Positions 26,386 through 33,446 of a stretch of DNA of 42,384 bases are shown piece after piece (the first letter of the stretch is position 1; the number at the start of each line of letters is the position of its first letter). A model generated the notes under the pieces. The model was not told the DNA's origin. It did no database searches and saw only the letters and a list, made by a program, of their open reading frames with translations. The translations under genes were made by a program, and so were the position numbers. This DNA comes from a virus: IMG/VR virus record IMGVR_UViG_3300050020_000295, positions 1-42,384 of that record. One strand, 5' to 3'.

Positions 26386-28118
26386 GCGCTCACCACGTAA
26401 AAAGGCTTCTTCTTGATTTGGTTTTCTGGATCTGTTGCCCGGGCGAGCGACATGATCAGCGACGCGCAGCCGTCGATCTTCTCCCGCTTCCGATCTCGTG
26501 CAGGCTTCAGGAAGCCGGTGCCGTGCTGGGTGTTCCAGCGGAGGTTGCTCATCTGCCAGCGCATGCAAGGGTTGAGCGCGTGCGCGAACTCGGCGCGGAG
26601 GACCTTCCGCATGAGCTCTTGGCAGGGCGCGTTCATCTTGAGGTGGCTTTGCGGGTAGGAAACGAGCTTCGACATCTTGAAGCCGCCCTCGGCGAGCATG
26701 CGGATCAGCTCCGAAGACCACGCATCGTCATAAGCAACTTCACGCAGGTCGAACTGCTTGCTGATTTCGGTGATCTGGTCGGCGATGTAGCGGGTATCGG
26801 TGAGGTTCCCGGGGGTCGGAACGATGAACCCATCCTTCGCCCAGGTGTCGTAGGGCACCTTGTCGCGCTTCACGCGCTCGGCGATGTTCTCTGCGGGGCA
26901 CCAGAAATACTCCAAAATCGACCACTTTTCGCCTGTTTTCATGGGTGGAAAGAGCAAAACGAGGGCAGAAGTGTCGATTTTTGGCGCTAGATCGATGCCG
27001 CCGAAGCAGACACGGCCCCTGAGTGATTCCATGAGCTGTAGGCGGAGGCGCTTGGGGTCCGGGTGGGTGGCGATGTTCTCCGTGCTGCATGCGTCCCAGG
27101 TGTCGATGTCGAGAGCGGGATCAACAACCAGGTCGCTCCACAAATTCATTCGGAAGCGCTTGAACTCGCCCAACGCGGTGGGCTTGCCCTGGCTCTCTGC
27201 ATACTGGTTCTCCAGAGCTGAGAGAGGGAGGATGTAGCCCAGCGAGGGGTTGGGCTTCGCCCAGTTTTTCTTGTCCTTGTAGTCATCCTTGAGGTCAAGG
27301 CTGAAGATGAAGGCCGCAACTTCATCGTCGGCAACCATGCCGTCGAGAATGCGTTCGCAGTATTCGTGCTCTCCCCAGCACAGCGTGGACTTGTTAGCCG
27401 AAGCACCGGCGGTGGTGATGCACCACATGAGTGGCTGCCGCCGGGTGTCGCCGCCGTAGCGCAGGATCGACCAGAGGTTGTTGGTCAGTGACCAGCGATG
27501 GAGTTCGTCGAGGATGGCCGCTGAGACGATTGCACCGTCGGAGCTGTCGGCACCGCGTGCCATCGGCGAGAGCCGGGAATTGGTCTCCGAGTCATACAGA
27601 GAAATAACCGGGGAGTTGCCGTACTTGAAGATCCGCTCCGCCAGCTCGGGGTGCTTGTCGCGCATGGCGACGGCTTCGTTGAAGACCTCACGGGCTTGCT
27701 TCATGGCGGTCGCGGCGCAGTACACGCGGCCACTGAGTTCTCCGTCGGCGATCAGATGTAGCAGTGCAAGACCAGCGCACAGGCCGGTCTTACCGTTTTT
27801 CTTTGCGACTTCGAGATACACGCGGCGGAAGCGGCGGCTGCCATCGAGCCTCTTCCAGCCGTAAGCGATGTAGAGCAGCATCCTCTGCCATGGCATGAGC
27901 TGCATGGGCTCGGTCTGCGCTGAGGGGATGCAGTAGGAGCTGAGGAAGTCGATGGCATACTGGCCCGCTTCCGGATCGAAGCGGATGTCGGTGCGCTGCA
28001 GGTCCGCTCCGTGACGCAGGACTGCCTTCTTGATCCAGGAGCCGACGATGACGGTGCCGTCGAGGACACCGTCGATGTACTCCTGCGCCGTGGCAGTTAT
28101 CGGGAGCACTGTACGCAC
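26382..28118 (-). CDS. Terminase large subunit (Terminase_1 / YmfN type)
   Basis: This 578-residue motor and nuclease cuts and packages phage DNA. Walker A is AKKNGKT (about 105-111, a variant with two Lys) and Walker B AILDELH (about 201-207), with a coupling motif near CITTAGA (about 233-239). The nuclease half begins near residue 360 with FGGIDLAPKIDTSALVLL, where Asp residues bind metal, and ends with a conserved KIDGCASLIMSLARA. The start is the GTG at 28118. The gene lies after the capsid gene and a strong hairpin rather than directly after the small terminase gene. Confidence 0.9.
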   Translation of the reverse strand: MRTVLPITATAQEYIDGVLDGTVIVGSWIKKAVLRHGADLQRTDIRFDPEAGQYAIDFLSSYCIPSAQTEPMQLMPWQRMLLYIAYGWKRLDGSRRFRRVYLEVAKKNGKTGLCAGLALLHLIADGELSGRVYCAATAMKQAREVFNEAVAMRDKHPELAERIFKYGNSPVISLYDSETNSRLSPMARGADSSDGAIVSAAILDELHRWSLTNNLWSILRYGGDTRRQPLMWCITTAGASANKSTLCWGEHEYCERILDGMVADDEVAAFIFSLDLKDDYKDKKNWAKPNPSLGYILPLSALENQYAESQGKPTALGEFKRFRMNLWSDLVVDPALDIDTWDACSTENIATHPDPKRLRLQLMESLRGRVCFGGIDLAPKIDTSALVLLFPPMKTGEKWSILEYFWCPAENIAERVKRDKVPYDTWAKDGFIVPTPGNLTDTRYIADQITEISKQFDLREVAYDDAWSSELIRMLAEGGFKMSKLVSYPQSHLKMNAPCQELMRKVLRAEFAHALNPCMRWQMSNLRWNTQHGTGFLKPARDRKREKIDGCASLIMSLARATDPENQIKKKPFYVVSA

Positions 28119-28210
28119 CCCGCTTGCACCGGCTCGACACTCGTCTGGAAAGTCCGCATACCTATACGGGCCGTAGTCGGTTTTCCAAAATCAGTGTTTT
28201 TGCACGCACA

Positions 28211-28241
28211 ACGGACCCCACCTTGTGCAGGTGGGGTCCGT
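28211..28241 (-). terminator. Strong 13-bp hairpin after the capsid gene
   Basis: ACGGACCCCACCT and AGGTGGGGTCCGT pair perfectly around a five-base loop, 16 bases past the capsid stop. No T-run follows on the minus strand. It may be an inefficient terminator or a 3' stabiliser that gives the capsid message a high level while letting some polymerase reach the large terminase gene. Confidence 0.65.
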
Positions 28242-28256
28242 GGGTTTGGGCTTGGA

Positions 28257-29519
28257 TTAGCCGTTGGTGTTGAGCTGTGCAACGGCCTCGGCGAGCAGGA
28301 TGCGCTGGTCGGTACGGCGGTAGCCGAGGACCACGGTCTGGCCGTTGAGGGCCGCGACCTGGTCGAGGACCTTGATGCGGACGTTGCTGTCGCCACGGTC
28401 GCCGATGGTGGCGAACGACTTGAAGTCGCCGAACATCCACGCGCCGGAAGCTGCTGGAGAAGCAACGTACACCGGCATTTCGGCGGAGAACTGCACTTCG
28501 TAGCCGAACAGACGAGCGCTGCCATCCGGATCGAAGGTGATGAACGTCTGGAACTGCGACGCGGCGATCTGGGCCTTCAGCAAGCGGTTGAACTCTTGGC
28601 GGTTGACCAACCACTTCGCGCCGACGTAGTAGGCGCGGTTCAGGCTGCCCATGACGTCGATGATCGGGTTGATGCCGAGTACCGCAGCACCGGCAGTGAT
28701 GGAGGCTCCGGTTGCCGTGGTGCCGTTGCCAAGGTAGCCCTGCGGCTGGCCGGTGCCGGTGCCGCTGACGAAAAGGTTCTCTTCTTTCACGCGGATCGCA
28801 CGCTGCAGGTCAGCGGGCAGGAACTCCGAAGCAGCCTTGCTGTCCTGGAGAAGTTCCCACGAAGCGTAGATGCTGTCGCCGACGACGAACGCGCCGAGCA
28901 TCGTGGTCGCAAAGCCAGGTGCGCTGGTGCCGAAGGCGTTGGTGCCGGTGCTGTTCGATTCGGCCTTGACGGTCGCAACCGACTTGGCTGCCTGGTACGG
29001 CAGGTTGATGTTCATCTCCGTGGTGATGACGCGGGAGAGCGAACGGGCAACCGTCTCTTCGATCGCCATCGCAGGGATGGACGGATCGGTCTGGATCGGA
29101 ACCAGGGCTCCGCCAGCAGCCGAGGTACCGGCTTCGCCGAGGGCGGCGTTCTGGATGAGGAACTTCTGGTGATCTTCGACGGAGCGCAGCGAGGACCAGA
29201 AGCCCTTGACGTACTCTTCGGAGCAGTTGGTGAGCGGCGTCGCCTTGCGGTATCCGCCAGCGGCGTAGAACTTGACCGGGTTGGTCGAGTTGGAGATGAC
29301 GGCCTGCTCGCGGGGGGTTGCGACTTCGACGCGGCCCTTGTTGACGGCCTCGTAGCGAGCGATGTTGGCGTTGACCTGGTCGAGCTCCGTGGTGAGCGCG
29401 GTGAACGCGGTCTCATCGGATGCGGAGAGCTGAGTCTTGGTCTCGACGGCGTTCTTCAACATCTTTTCCTGCGCGTCGAGGATTTCTTTCTTGCGGGTGT
29501 TGAGGATCTTGATAGCCAT
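28257..29519 (-). CDS. Major capsid protein (HK97 fold)
   Basis: This 420-residue protein has an N-terminal coiled-coil delta domain (about residues 1-75), which serves as scaffold and is normally removed by the prohead protease. The HK97-fold part that follows includes AGGALVPIQTD, EETVARSLSRV, ASWELLQDS, FVSGTGTGQPQGYL and GYEVQFSAEMP. The C-terminal end LGYRRTDQRILLAEAVAQL is the conserved A-domain tail. It lies between the small and large terminase genes, away from its protease, which is an unusual order. A gap of about 190 bases with a late intergenic element lies upstream, and a 13-bp hairpin lies downstream. Confidence 0.92.
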   Translation of the reverse strand: MAIKILNTRKKEILDAQEKMLKNAVETKTQLSASDETAFTALTTELDQVNANIARYEAVNKGRVEVATPREQAVISNSTNPVKFYAAGGYRKATPLTNCSEEYVKGFWSSLRSVEDHQKFLIQNAALGEAGTSAAGGALVPIQTDPSIPAMAIEETVARSLSRVITTEMNINLPYQAAKSVATVKAESNSTGTNAFGTSAPGFATTMLGAFVVGDSIYASWELLQDSKAASEFLPADLQRAIRVKEENLFVSGTGTGQPQGYLGNGTTATGASITAGAAVLGINPIIDVMGSLNRAYYVGAKWLVNRQEFNRLLKAQIAASQFQTFITFDPDGSARLFGYEVQFSAEMPVYVASPAASGAWMFGDFKSFATIGDRGDSNVRIKVLDQVAALNGQTVVLGYRRTDQRILLAEAVAQLNTNG

Positions 29520-29711
29520 GGTGGGTATGTCCTGTGTTGGGTGTTACCCTCGGCGCTCATGGGAGCGGCATAGGTACGCGGCTCGTCGGTGTGGTCTCAT
29601 AGGAGCCATCCAACTGGGCATCTGCATAAGGGGTAGATATGCGGAATTACTTCTGAGGGGGACGAGGAGAAGCTTCATCCGGGTCCGGTGGTGGGTCGTA
29701 CCAATGCATGG
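29520..29711 (-). promoter_or_regulatory. Leader region of the capsid gene with conserved element
   Basis: This 192-base gap has no gene. It holds TTCCGCATATCTACCCCTT (29646-29628, minus strand), one of the best copies of the late intergenic element, about 110 bases before the capsid ATG. A transcription start here would give the capsid gene its own message. Confidence 0.5.
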
Positions 29712-30104
29712 TCACGCAGACTTCTTGGCGAGGAACAGCGACAAGCTCGACGCTTTGGGCTTCTCCACGTTCACCTTCGAGCGATCAGCCGGGTTCAGCG
29801 CGAACTTCGAAGAGAGCGTGATCATCTGCGCGGTCTCGATGCCCGGCATGGGCTCGCGAGAATAGAACTTCGCGGCGAGGCGGACCAGCACGGCGAACAT
29901 GAGCCGGTCGGACTCCTTGAGCACGCCGGGGCAGCACTGCTTCGCGAGTTCCTTCCACACCTTCTTCTCGGCCTTGGTCATGGACGGCGGCGGCGTGCCG
30001 ATCGCGCGGTCCATGGTTGGCTCATGCGGGCGCTGGCGATCCTTGTGCGTGAGGAAGCCGCCTTTGCCTTCGAGAATCGAGGTGGGTGTTCGGTTGCGTC
30101 CCAT
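29712..30104 (-). CDS. Terminase small subunit (P27 family)
   Basis: This 130-residue protein begins MGRNRTPTSILEGKGG, the usual opening of P27-type small terminases, followed by a Pro-rich stretch and helices around TKAEKKVWKELAKQCCPGVLKESDRLMFAVLVRLAAKFYS. It recognises the packaging start site and hands DNA to the large subunit. The start at 30104 is preferred over one at 30110 because of the family opening. The HNH protein gene lies about 170 bases upstream, an arrangement typical of cos-packaging phages. The capsid gene rather than the large terminase gene follows. Confidence 0.82.
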   Translation of the reverse strand: MGRNRTPTSILEGKGGFLTHKDRQRPHEPTMDRAIGTPPPSMTKAEKKVWKELAKQCCPGVLKESDRLMFAVLVRLAAKFYSREPMPGIETAQMITLSSKFALNPADRSKVNVEKPKASSLSLFLAKKSA

Positions 30105-30229
30105 ACTCAACGGTTAGCCATTCGTAAAACGCCGACTTAAATAGCGGTTATGTGTGAAAAAACCGGCGTCATCGGGCCTGGTGCCGACGAGGCGTAGAGA
30201 AACAGACCCCCACGGGGTAGGTGCCATGC

Positions 30230-30248
30230 GTGGTGGGGCGACCACCAC
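30230..30248 (-). terminator. Seven-pair hairpin after the HNH gene
   Basis: GTGGTGG and CCACCAC pair around a five-base loop, about 27 bases past the HNH-P-loop gene stop. No T-run follows on the minus strand, so it is a weak terminator at best. The rest of 30105-30274 is gene-free and ends with the late intergenic element at 30109-30127. Confidence 0.35.
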
Positions 30249-30274
30249 CCCCGGCGGGGCTAGAACGCTTGGTT

Positions 30275-31045
30275 TTACTGGGAATTTGGAGTGTTATTGG
30301 CTGTGAATCGAGCGCGTAGACGTTCCTGGCACACATCATCAGGTGTGTCCATGGTGATGATCTGTGCTCCTGCATCACGCATCATGCCGACGGCGGCAGC
30401 CTCAGGGTTGGTGATGATGAGCCAGCAATGGTTGGTGCTGTACTTGGTGGCTTCGATCCATGCATCCCGGTTGGCCAGCACGCTGCCTACAGCGCCGGGC
30501 AGCGGCTGATGCATCGGTAGGTCAGTGATGTCGGACATAACAACGTCGTAGTCCCACACCAGGTCGGTCGCCGCCTTATGCTCGTCCACGTACGTTGACT
30601 TACCACTTGCTGCCGGGCCACATATGACTGTTGTGTTGCTGCGATCACCAAGGTCAGTGATCTTAGTGCCGCGCTTGCCAGTCCATCCGCATTCCACCGC
30701 AGTCTTCTTCGAGTGGCAGTCGTGGCACAGGCCTTGTAGACGATCAGGATCATAGAACGCGTCGATGCCGTAGTTGTCCACGATCAGGCGTGCTGACAGG
30801 ATGTGGTCGGCGGCGGTTGCTGCTTGATGACCACATGACTGGCACAGGATGTCGCGGCGCAGGACAACCAGGCGAACGCGCTGCCAGCGCTTGCACCGGT
30901 ACAACGCTCGAATGGGATCGTCTTCGCGGGACCGGTCGTACAGGCGCTTACGCTCCTGCTTGGCACGCTGGTGACGATCACAGTAACCATTCGCGGTTGC
31001 CCGGGAACTGCATGATCGGCAGATGCCGGTCGGTGAGCTAGGCAT
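30275..31045 (-). CDS. HNH endonuclease fused to a P-loop kinase-like domain
   Basis: This 256-residue, two-domain protein has a small Cys/His cluster at the N-terminus (C9, C12, C22, H25). The HNH domain has zinc Cys pairs at 68/71 and 107/110, the catalytic ADH motif (His81) and the LQGLCHDCHSKKT end. After a short linker comes a P-loop domain with GPAASGKST (143-151), then VWDYDVVMSDI (about 163-173) and a C-terminal helix with QERLRARF, like polynucleotide- or zeta-toxin-type kinases. Phage HNH proteins next to terminases nick DNA at cos sites during packaging. The kinase part may act on DNA ends. The start at 31045 omits an upstream extension lacking family features. Confidence 0.82.
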   Translation of the reverse strand: MPSSPTGICRSCSSRATANGYCDRHQRAKQERKRLYDRSREDDPIRALYRCKRWQRVRLVVLRRDILCQSCGHQAATAADHILSARLIVDNYGIDAFYDPDRLQGLCHDCHSKKTAVECGWTGKRGTKITDLGDRSNTTVICGPAASGKSTYVDEHKAATDLVWDYDVVMSDITDLPMHQPLPGAVGSVLANRDAWIEATKYSTNHCWLIITNPEAAAVGMMRDAGAQIITMDTPDDVCQERLRARFTANNTPNSQ

Positions 31046-31171
31046 CTGGATATGCCTTCGCTCGCGCGATCGCGTGGAGCACCTTGTGGTGAGGAACGTG
31101 CGCAAGCAGGCGGAAGACGTCGGATGATCGCCAGCCGCAACGATAAAGAAGTCGGCGAACAAGTCGGCACA

Positions 31172-31372
31172 TCAGACTGTTCCTCCGGCGCTGAACGGCT
31201 GCTGCATGCGGGCGACCTGCCGGTTGAAGGTGTCGGCGAAGGTGGGCTGGTTGGTGCCGTTGATGTAGTCACGCATGTTGGCGATGCTCGCGACGATGAT
31301 GTCGGCTGCTTCGGCAAGGTGGTCCAGGTTGCGGTTGATCTCGGCGACGAGCTCTGCTGATGCTGGGGTCAT
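31172..31372 (-). CDS. Small helical protein upstream of the HNH gene
   Basis: This 66-residue, Ala/Asn-rich protein with a likely coiled-coil stretch (LVAEINRNLDHLAEAADIIVASI) has a very good ribosome-binding site (AGGAGG, nine bases before the ATG). It is the first gene after the strong terminator at 31436-31477, so the late transcript may begin just upstream (31373-31428), where a TCACAAC/GTTGTGA inverted repeat lies. No family is recognised. Confidence 0.65.
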   Translation of the reverse strand: MTPASAELVAEINRNLDHLAEAADIIVASIANMRDYINGTNQPTFADTFNRQVARMQQPFSAGGTV

Positions 31373-31405
31373 GGTGTGTAGCCTCCTAATAAAGACATCC
31401 GCTAG

Positions 31406-31427
31406 TCACAACTTCTGCGCGTTGTGA
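31406..31427. promoter_or_regulatory. Inverted repeat TCACAAC/GTTGTGA, possible operator
   Basis: Seven-base arms (31406-31412 and 31421-31427) with an eight-base spacer lie about 35 bases upstream of the 66-residue gene start. Position between a strong terminator and the first late gene suits an operator or activator site for late transcription. No promoter hexamers with normal spacing are clear. Confidence 0.4.
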
Positions 31428-31500
31428 TTTAACTGAAAAAGTCCATCAGCCTGAATCGTGCTTGCAGGCTGATGGACATTGAGGTTTAGCGCGTTGTGAT
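31417..31500. repeat. 12-bp direct repeat flanking the terminator
   Basis: GCGCGTTGTGAT occurs at 31417-31428 and again at 31489-31500, bracketing the terminator hairpin. The left copy overlaps the inverted repeat at 31406-31427. Such a pair could be two protein-binding sites, or a footprint of a past duplication or insertion of the terminator. Confidence 0.6.
31436..31477 (-). terminator. Strong rho-independent terminator
   Basis: On the minus strand GTCCATCAGCCTG and CAGGCTGATGGAC form a perfect 13-pair stem (31477-31465 with 31453-31441) around an 11-base loop, followed at once by TTTTT (31440-31436). It ends the transcript of the 101-residue protein gene and insulates it from the late operon. 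Confidence 0.9.
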
Positions 31501-31506
31501 GCTGCC

Positions 31507-31812
31507 TTAGAGCAGCTTGGCGACTTCGGCGGGAACGGCTTCCACCACCTTGACGGCGTCGGCAATATGCAGCTCGGTCCAGGCAACGGCCTTGGTCTCG
31601 AACTGCGAGTAGGCGGCGATCGCTTTTTCGAAGTCACCCTGGAGAAGCTTGACGCGGCTGGACAACGTCTCCAACGACGCCAGTGCAGTGGTGGTGTCCA
31701 CGGCGACTGTGAAGGTGATGGCCTTGGCATCCTTCGCCGCGATCGCGACAGGAGTCTTGAAGGCGGTGATGATCCGGACGAGCAGGGCTTTGGTGCGGGT
31801 GAAGATGTTCAT
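31507..31812 (-). CDS. Small phage protein, separate transcription unit
   Basis: This 101-residue helical protein has a basic N-terminus (MNIFTRTKALLVRII) and two long amphipathic helices (about 40-65 and 75-100). GAGGA precedes the ATG. It is the first minus-strand gene left of the control region and is followed by a strong terminator, so it is transcribed alone, probably from a leftward promoter in the control region. That position is often used for lysogeny-maintenance genes, but no DNA-binding motif is visible and no family is recognised. Confidence 0.68.
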   Translation of the reverse strand: MNIFTRTKALLVRIITAFKTPVAIAAKDAKAITFTVAVDTTTALASLETLSSRVKLLQGDFEKAIAAYSQFETKAVAWTELHIADAVKVVEAVPAEVAKLL

Positions 31813-31940
31813 GGATGAGTCCTCTACATGAACGGTGGCGAAGTTCGTTCTTCCGTGGGTGTCGCACGGCTACAGACCTGGTTTACCGCTTTTGAGGGGT
31901 AGAAAACGGGTTTGAAACGGGTTTTTGGAGCGTAACTCAC

Positions 31941-32004
31941 TGATAACAAAGGAGGCAAAATGACCCGAAACGGGTAGGTAATCTTTGTATCGTCTTTGTT
32001 ATCA
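31941..32004. repeat. 11-bp inverted repeat around a five-codon ORF
   Basis: TGATAACAAAG (31941-31951) and CTTTGTTATCA (31994-32004) are perfect inverted copies about 42 bases apart. The loop contains the ACCCGAAACGGGT palindrome and the mini-ORF at 31960-31977. As RNA this would fold into a stem holding the ribosome-binding site in its left arm. Confidence 0.6.
31960..31977 (+). other. Five-codon mini-ORF (MTRNG) with strong Shine-Dalgarno
   Basis: AAAGGAGG (31948-31955) stands four bases before an ATG that opens a five-codon frame ending in TAG. Five residues is too short for a usual protein. The site could be a leader peptide or a place where ribosomes bind for regulation, or it could be chance purine richness. 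Confidence 0.35.
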
Positions 32005-32024
32005 ACAACATGCTCCTTATATAT
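31997..32024 (+). promoter_or_regulatory. Possible rightward promoter
   Basis: TTGTTA (31997-32002), a 16-17-base spacer and TATATA/ATATAT (from 32019) fit a sigma-70-type promoter reading right into the early region. The AT-rich stretch continues to 32063. Overlap with the inverted repeats suggests repressor control. The leader to the first gene at 32493 would be over 450 bases. Confidence 0.4.
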
Positions 32025-32219
32025 GTGATATTAATATAGTTATATAAAATGGGGGATTAAATACCTATTGGTCTGACCAATGTTCCTAATTCCCACGGGC
32101 ACCCTTAACAGAGAAGTCACCTACATCTCTGCTATCCCCTATGAATGGAGCAACATAGCCCCGTTTCAAACCCGTTCAAAACACGTTTTAGACCCCCTAA
32201 AACCGCTCATGTTGTTGAT
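32001..32219. repeat. 12-bp inverted repeat ATCAACAACATG
   Basis: ATCAACAACATG (32001-32012) recurs inverted as CATGTTGTTGAT (32208-32219). The pair is nested with the large inverted repeat, so two different repeat families are paired across the same AT-rich centre. This favours protein binding sites arranged in dyad over chance. Confidence 0.6.
32067..32081. promoter_or_regulatory. 15-bp perfect palindrome, probable operator
   Basis: ATTGGTC T GACCAAT is a perfect seven-base dyad with one central base, just right of the AT-rich promoter-like stretch. It resembles operators for dimeric helix-turn-helix regulators. No other copy was noticed in the window. Confidence 0.55.
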
Positions 32220-32492
32220 TCCACTCCTCCTAAACCCACACACCCACATCCGTCGCCACCACACATGCCCCAGGTCGCCTGGAATACCACCCACCCATGG
32301 CCGCCGCGCCGGTGGTGGGCCAAGGCCTGGTATCTCTTCCAGCGCACCAATCGCGCCTTCCTCAACACTGCAATCCCCAATGTTCATCGGCCTACAAGAC
32401 CTGTCCAGCGACGTGTTTTCTAGCTAAAAACTGACGCAGAAAATCAAAGTTAACGAGAAAACGTGATACCGGGCATAGGGCAGAGGTAGTAA
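32093..32492 (+). other. Leader or control region without a convincing gene
   Basis: About 400 bases between the palindrome and the first early gene. ORFs here are Pro/His-rich and lack ribosome-binding sites. The right arms of two inverted repeats lie at 32162-32219. The last 60 bases before 32493 are A-rich and could contain another promoter, but no hexamer pair with normal spacing stands out. Confidence 0.4.
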
Positions 32493-32858
32493 ATGATGAC
32501 GACTCCGAGCTACACACCTGCACCCAGCCCGTTCAACGATCGCGACATCGCCGATGCAGTCCTCGCCGACGTCACCGCCAACTTCACCACGGACTTCACA
32601 GCAGCCGCAGCCGAGATGCGCCGGAACGCCGCCACCGCGCCGGGTGCCATCATCGATCCGACCGAACCCACCTGCATCATCCACGGCGCTTATGCTGCCC
32701 AAGGTGTTCTTGCCACCGCGCGTGGTCTACGTCTTCACCCATGCCCCACCTGCGCCGCCGCGCTGGTGAAGTGGTCCGATGGCATCCGCGCCAACCTCCA
32801 GGCTACCTCTGCTACGGGCTTCGCCCTATCGTCACAATCGTCGGATCGTTGTCAGTAA
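32493..32858 (+). CDS. Small Cys/His-containing early protein
   Basis: This 121-residue protein is the first of the rightward early operon. Its second half has CIIHGAYAAQG and HPCPTCAAALVKW (about residues 61-92), where Cys61, His64, Cys83 and Cys86 could bind one zinc. The N-terminal half is helical. AGAGGTAG precedes two adjacent ATG codons at 32493 and 32496. Early position and a possible zinc site suggest DNA or protein binding, but no family is recognised. Confidence 0.62.
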   Translation: MMTTPSYTPAPSPFNDRDIADAVLADVTANFTTDFTAAAAEMRRNAATAPGAIIDPTEPTCIIHGAYAAQGVLATARGLRLHPCPTCAAALVKWSDGIRANLQATSATGFALSSQSSDRCQ

Positions 32859-32924
32859 TAAATGACGCCGGGGGTGTAACTAATCCCAGGCGCTCACATC
32901 CCAGTAAGCGTGAGGTTATAGAAA

Positions 32925-33446
32925 ATGACTACCGAAGCCCAGCCCGCCCAAGTCTCCGCCCCCACGAAGTTGTCGATGGCCGCCCGCCTCATCCTGCGTG
33001 TCCTCGCCAGCAGCCCAACCCGTCCCATGACCGTCACCGAGCTGACAGCCAAGACACCTTGCTCCCACGGCACCGCGTACCAGATCACGAAGAAGCTCAC
33101 CGAGGCAGGTTTGCTCACCCCTTATCCTGCCGAATATGGAGTACCGCGCACCTTCGTCATCTCCAACCTCAATCTGCTCACCTCACCGTCGAGCCCATTC
33201 CAGGACGAACCTCTCCAGCGCCTTCTCGCCGACCTGGAGCCCAAGACCTGGAAAGAGGTCTGCGCTCTCCTTCTCGCCATCGTCACCAACGAGTCAATCA
33301 CCGAGGGCGAGCTCATCCTGCGCAGCGGCTGCTCCCCCCGCACCGTCGCCGACTGGCTCGGCTATGCCGAGGAGCACCGCCTTATCACCGACACCGTCTA
33401 CCCGCCCAACAGCTTCAGCGCCCCCAAAATCTACACGATCCTCTAA
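32925..33446 (+). CDS. Double winged-helix protein, regulator or replication initiator candidate
   Basis: This 173-residue protein has two winged-helix-like units. The first (about residues 18-80) runs ARLILRVLASSPTRPMTVTEL ... GTAYQITKKLTEAGLLTPY, and the second (about 105-170) runs WKEVCALLLAIVTNESITEGELILRSG ... PRTVADWLGYAEEHRLI, ending in a short wing. Both resemble MarR/DprA-type winged helices. It lies directly before the replication genes and is the best candidate for a regulator or origin-binding protein in this prophage. A-rich sequence with GAGG precedes the ATG. Confidence 0.72.
   Translation: MTTEAQPAQVSAPTKLSMAARLILRVLASSPTRPMTVTELTAKTPCSHGTAYQITKKLTEAGLLTPYPAEYGVPRTFVISNLNLLTSPSSPFQDEPLQRLLADLEPKTWKEVCALLLAIVTNESITEGELILRSGCSPRTVADWLGYAEEHRLITDTVYPPNSFSAPKIYTIL

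Larger units (their letters stand above)
31885..32207. repeat. Large imperfect inverted repeat framing the control region
   Basis: About 40 bases at 31885-31925 (CGCTTTTGAGGGGTAGAAAA, then the ACGGGTTTGAAACGGGTTT part) recur in inverted orientation at 32162-32207. Each arm contains tandem AACGGGTTT-like units, and an ACCCG AAA CGGGT palindrome (31963-31975) lies between them. The AT-rich stretch 32014-32063 lies inside. Iteron-like units around an AT-rich core would suit an origin or a compound operator. Confidence 0.65.

Noticed and set aside
28011-29573. 520-residue plus-strand ORF opposite the capsid gene
   Set aside because: The minus strand encodes a clear HK97-fold capsid protein. The long open frame results from codon bias.
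32080-32427. Plus-strand ORFs in the control region, including a 52-residue Trp-rich frame from 32265
   Set aside because: Pro/His-rich, no Shine-Dalgarno, and overlapping the inverted repeats. Kept as non-coding leader.
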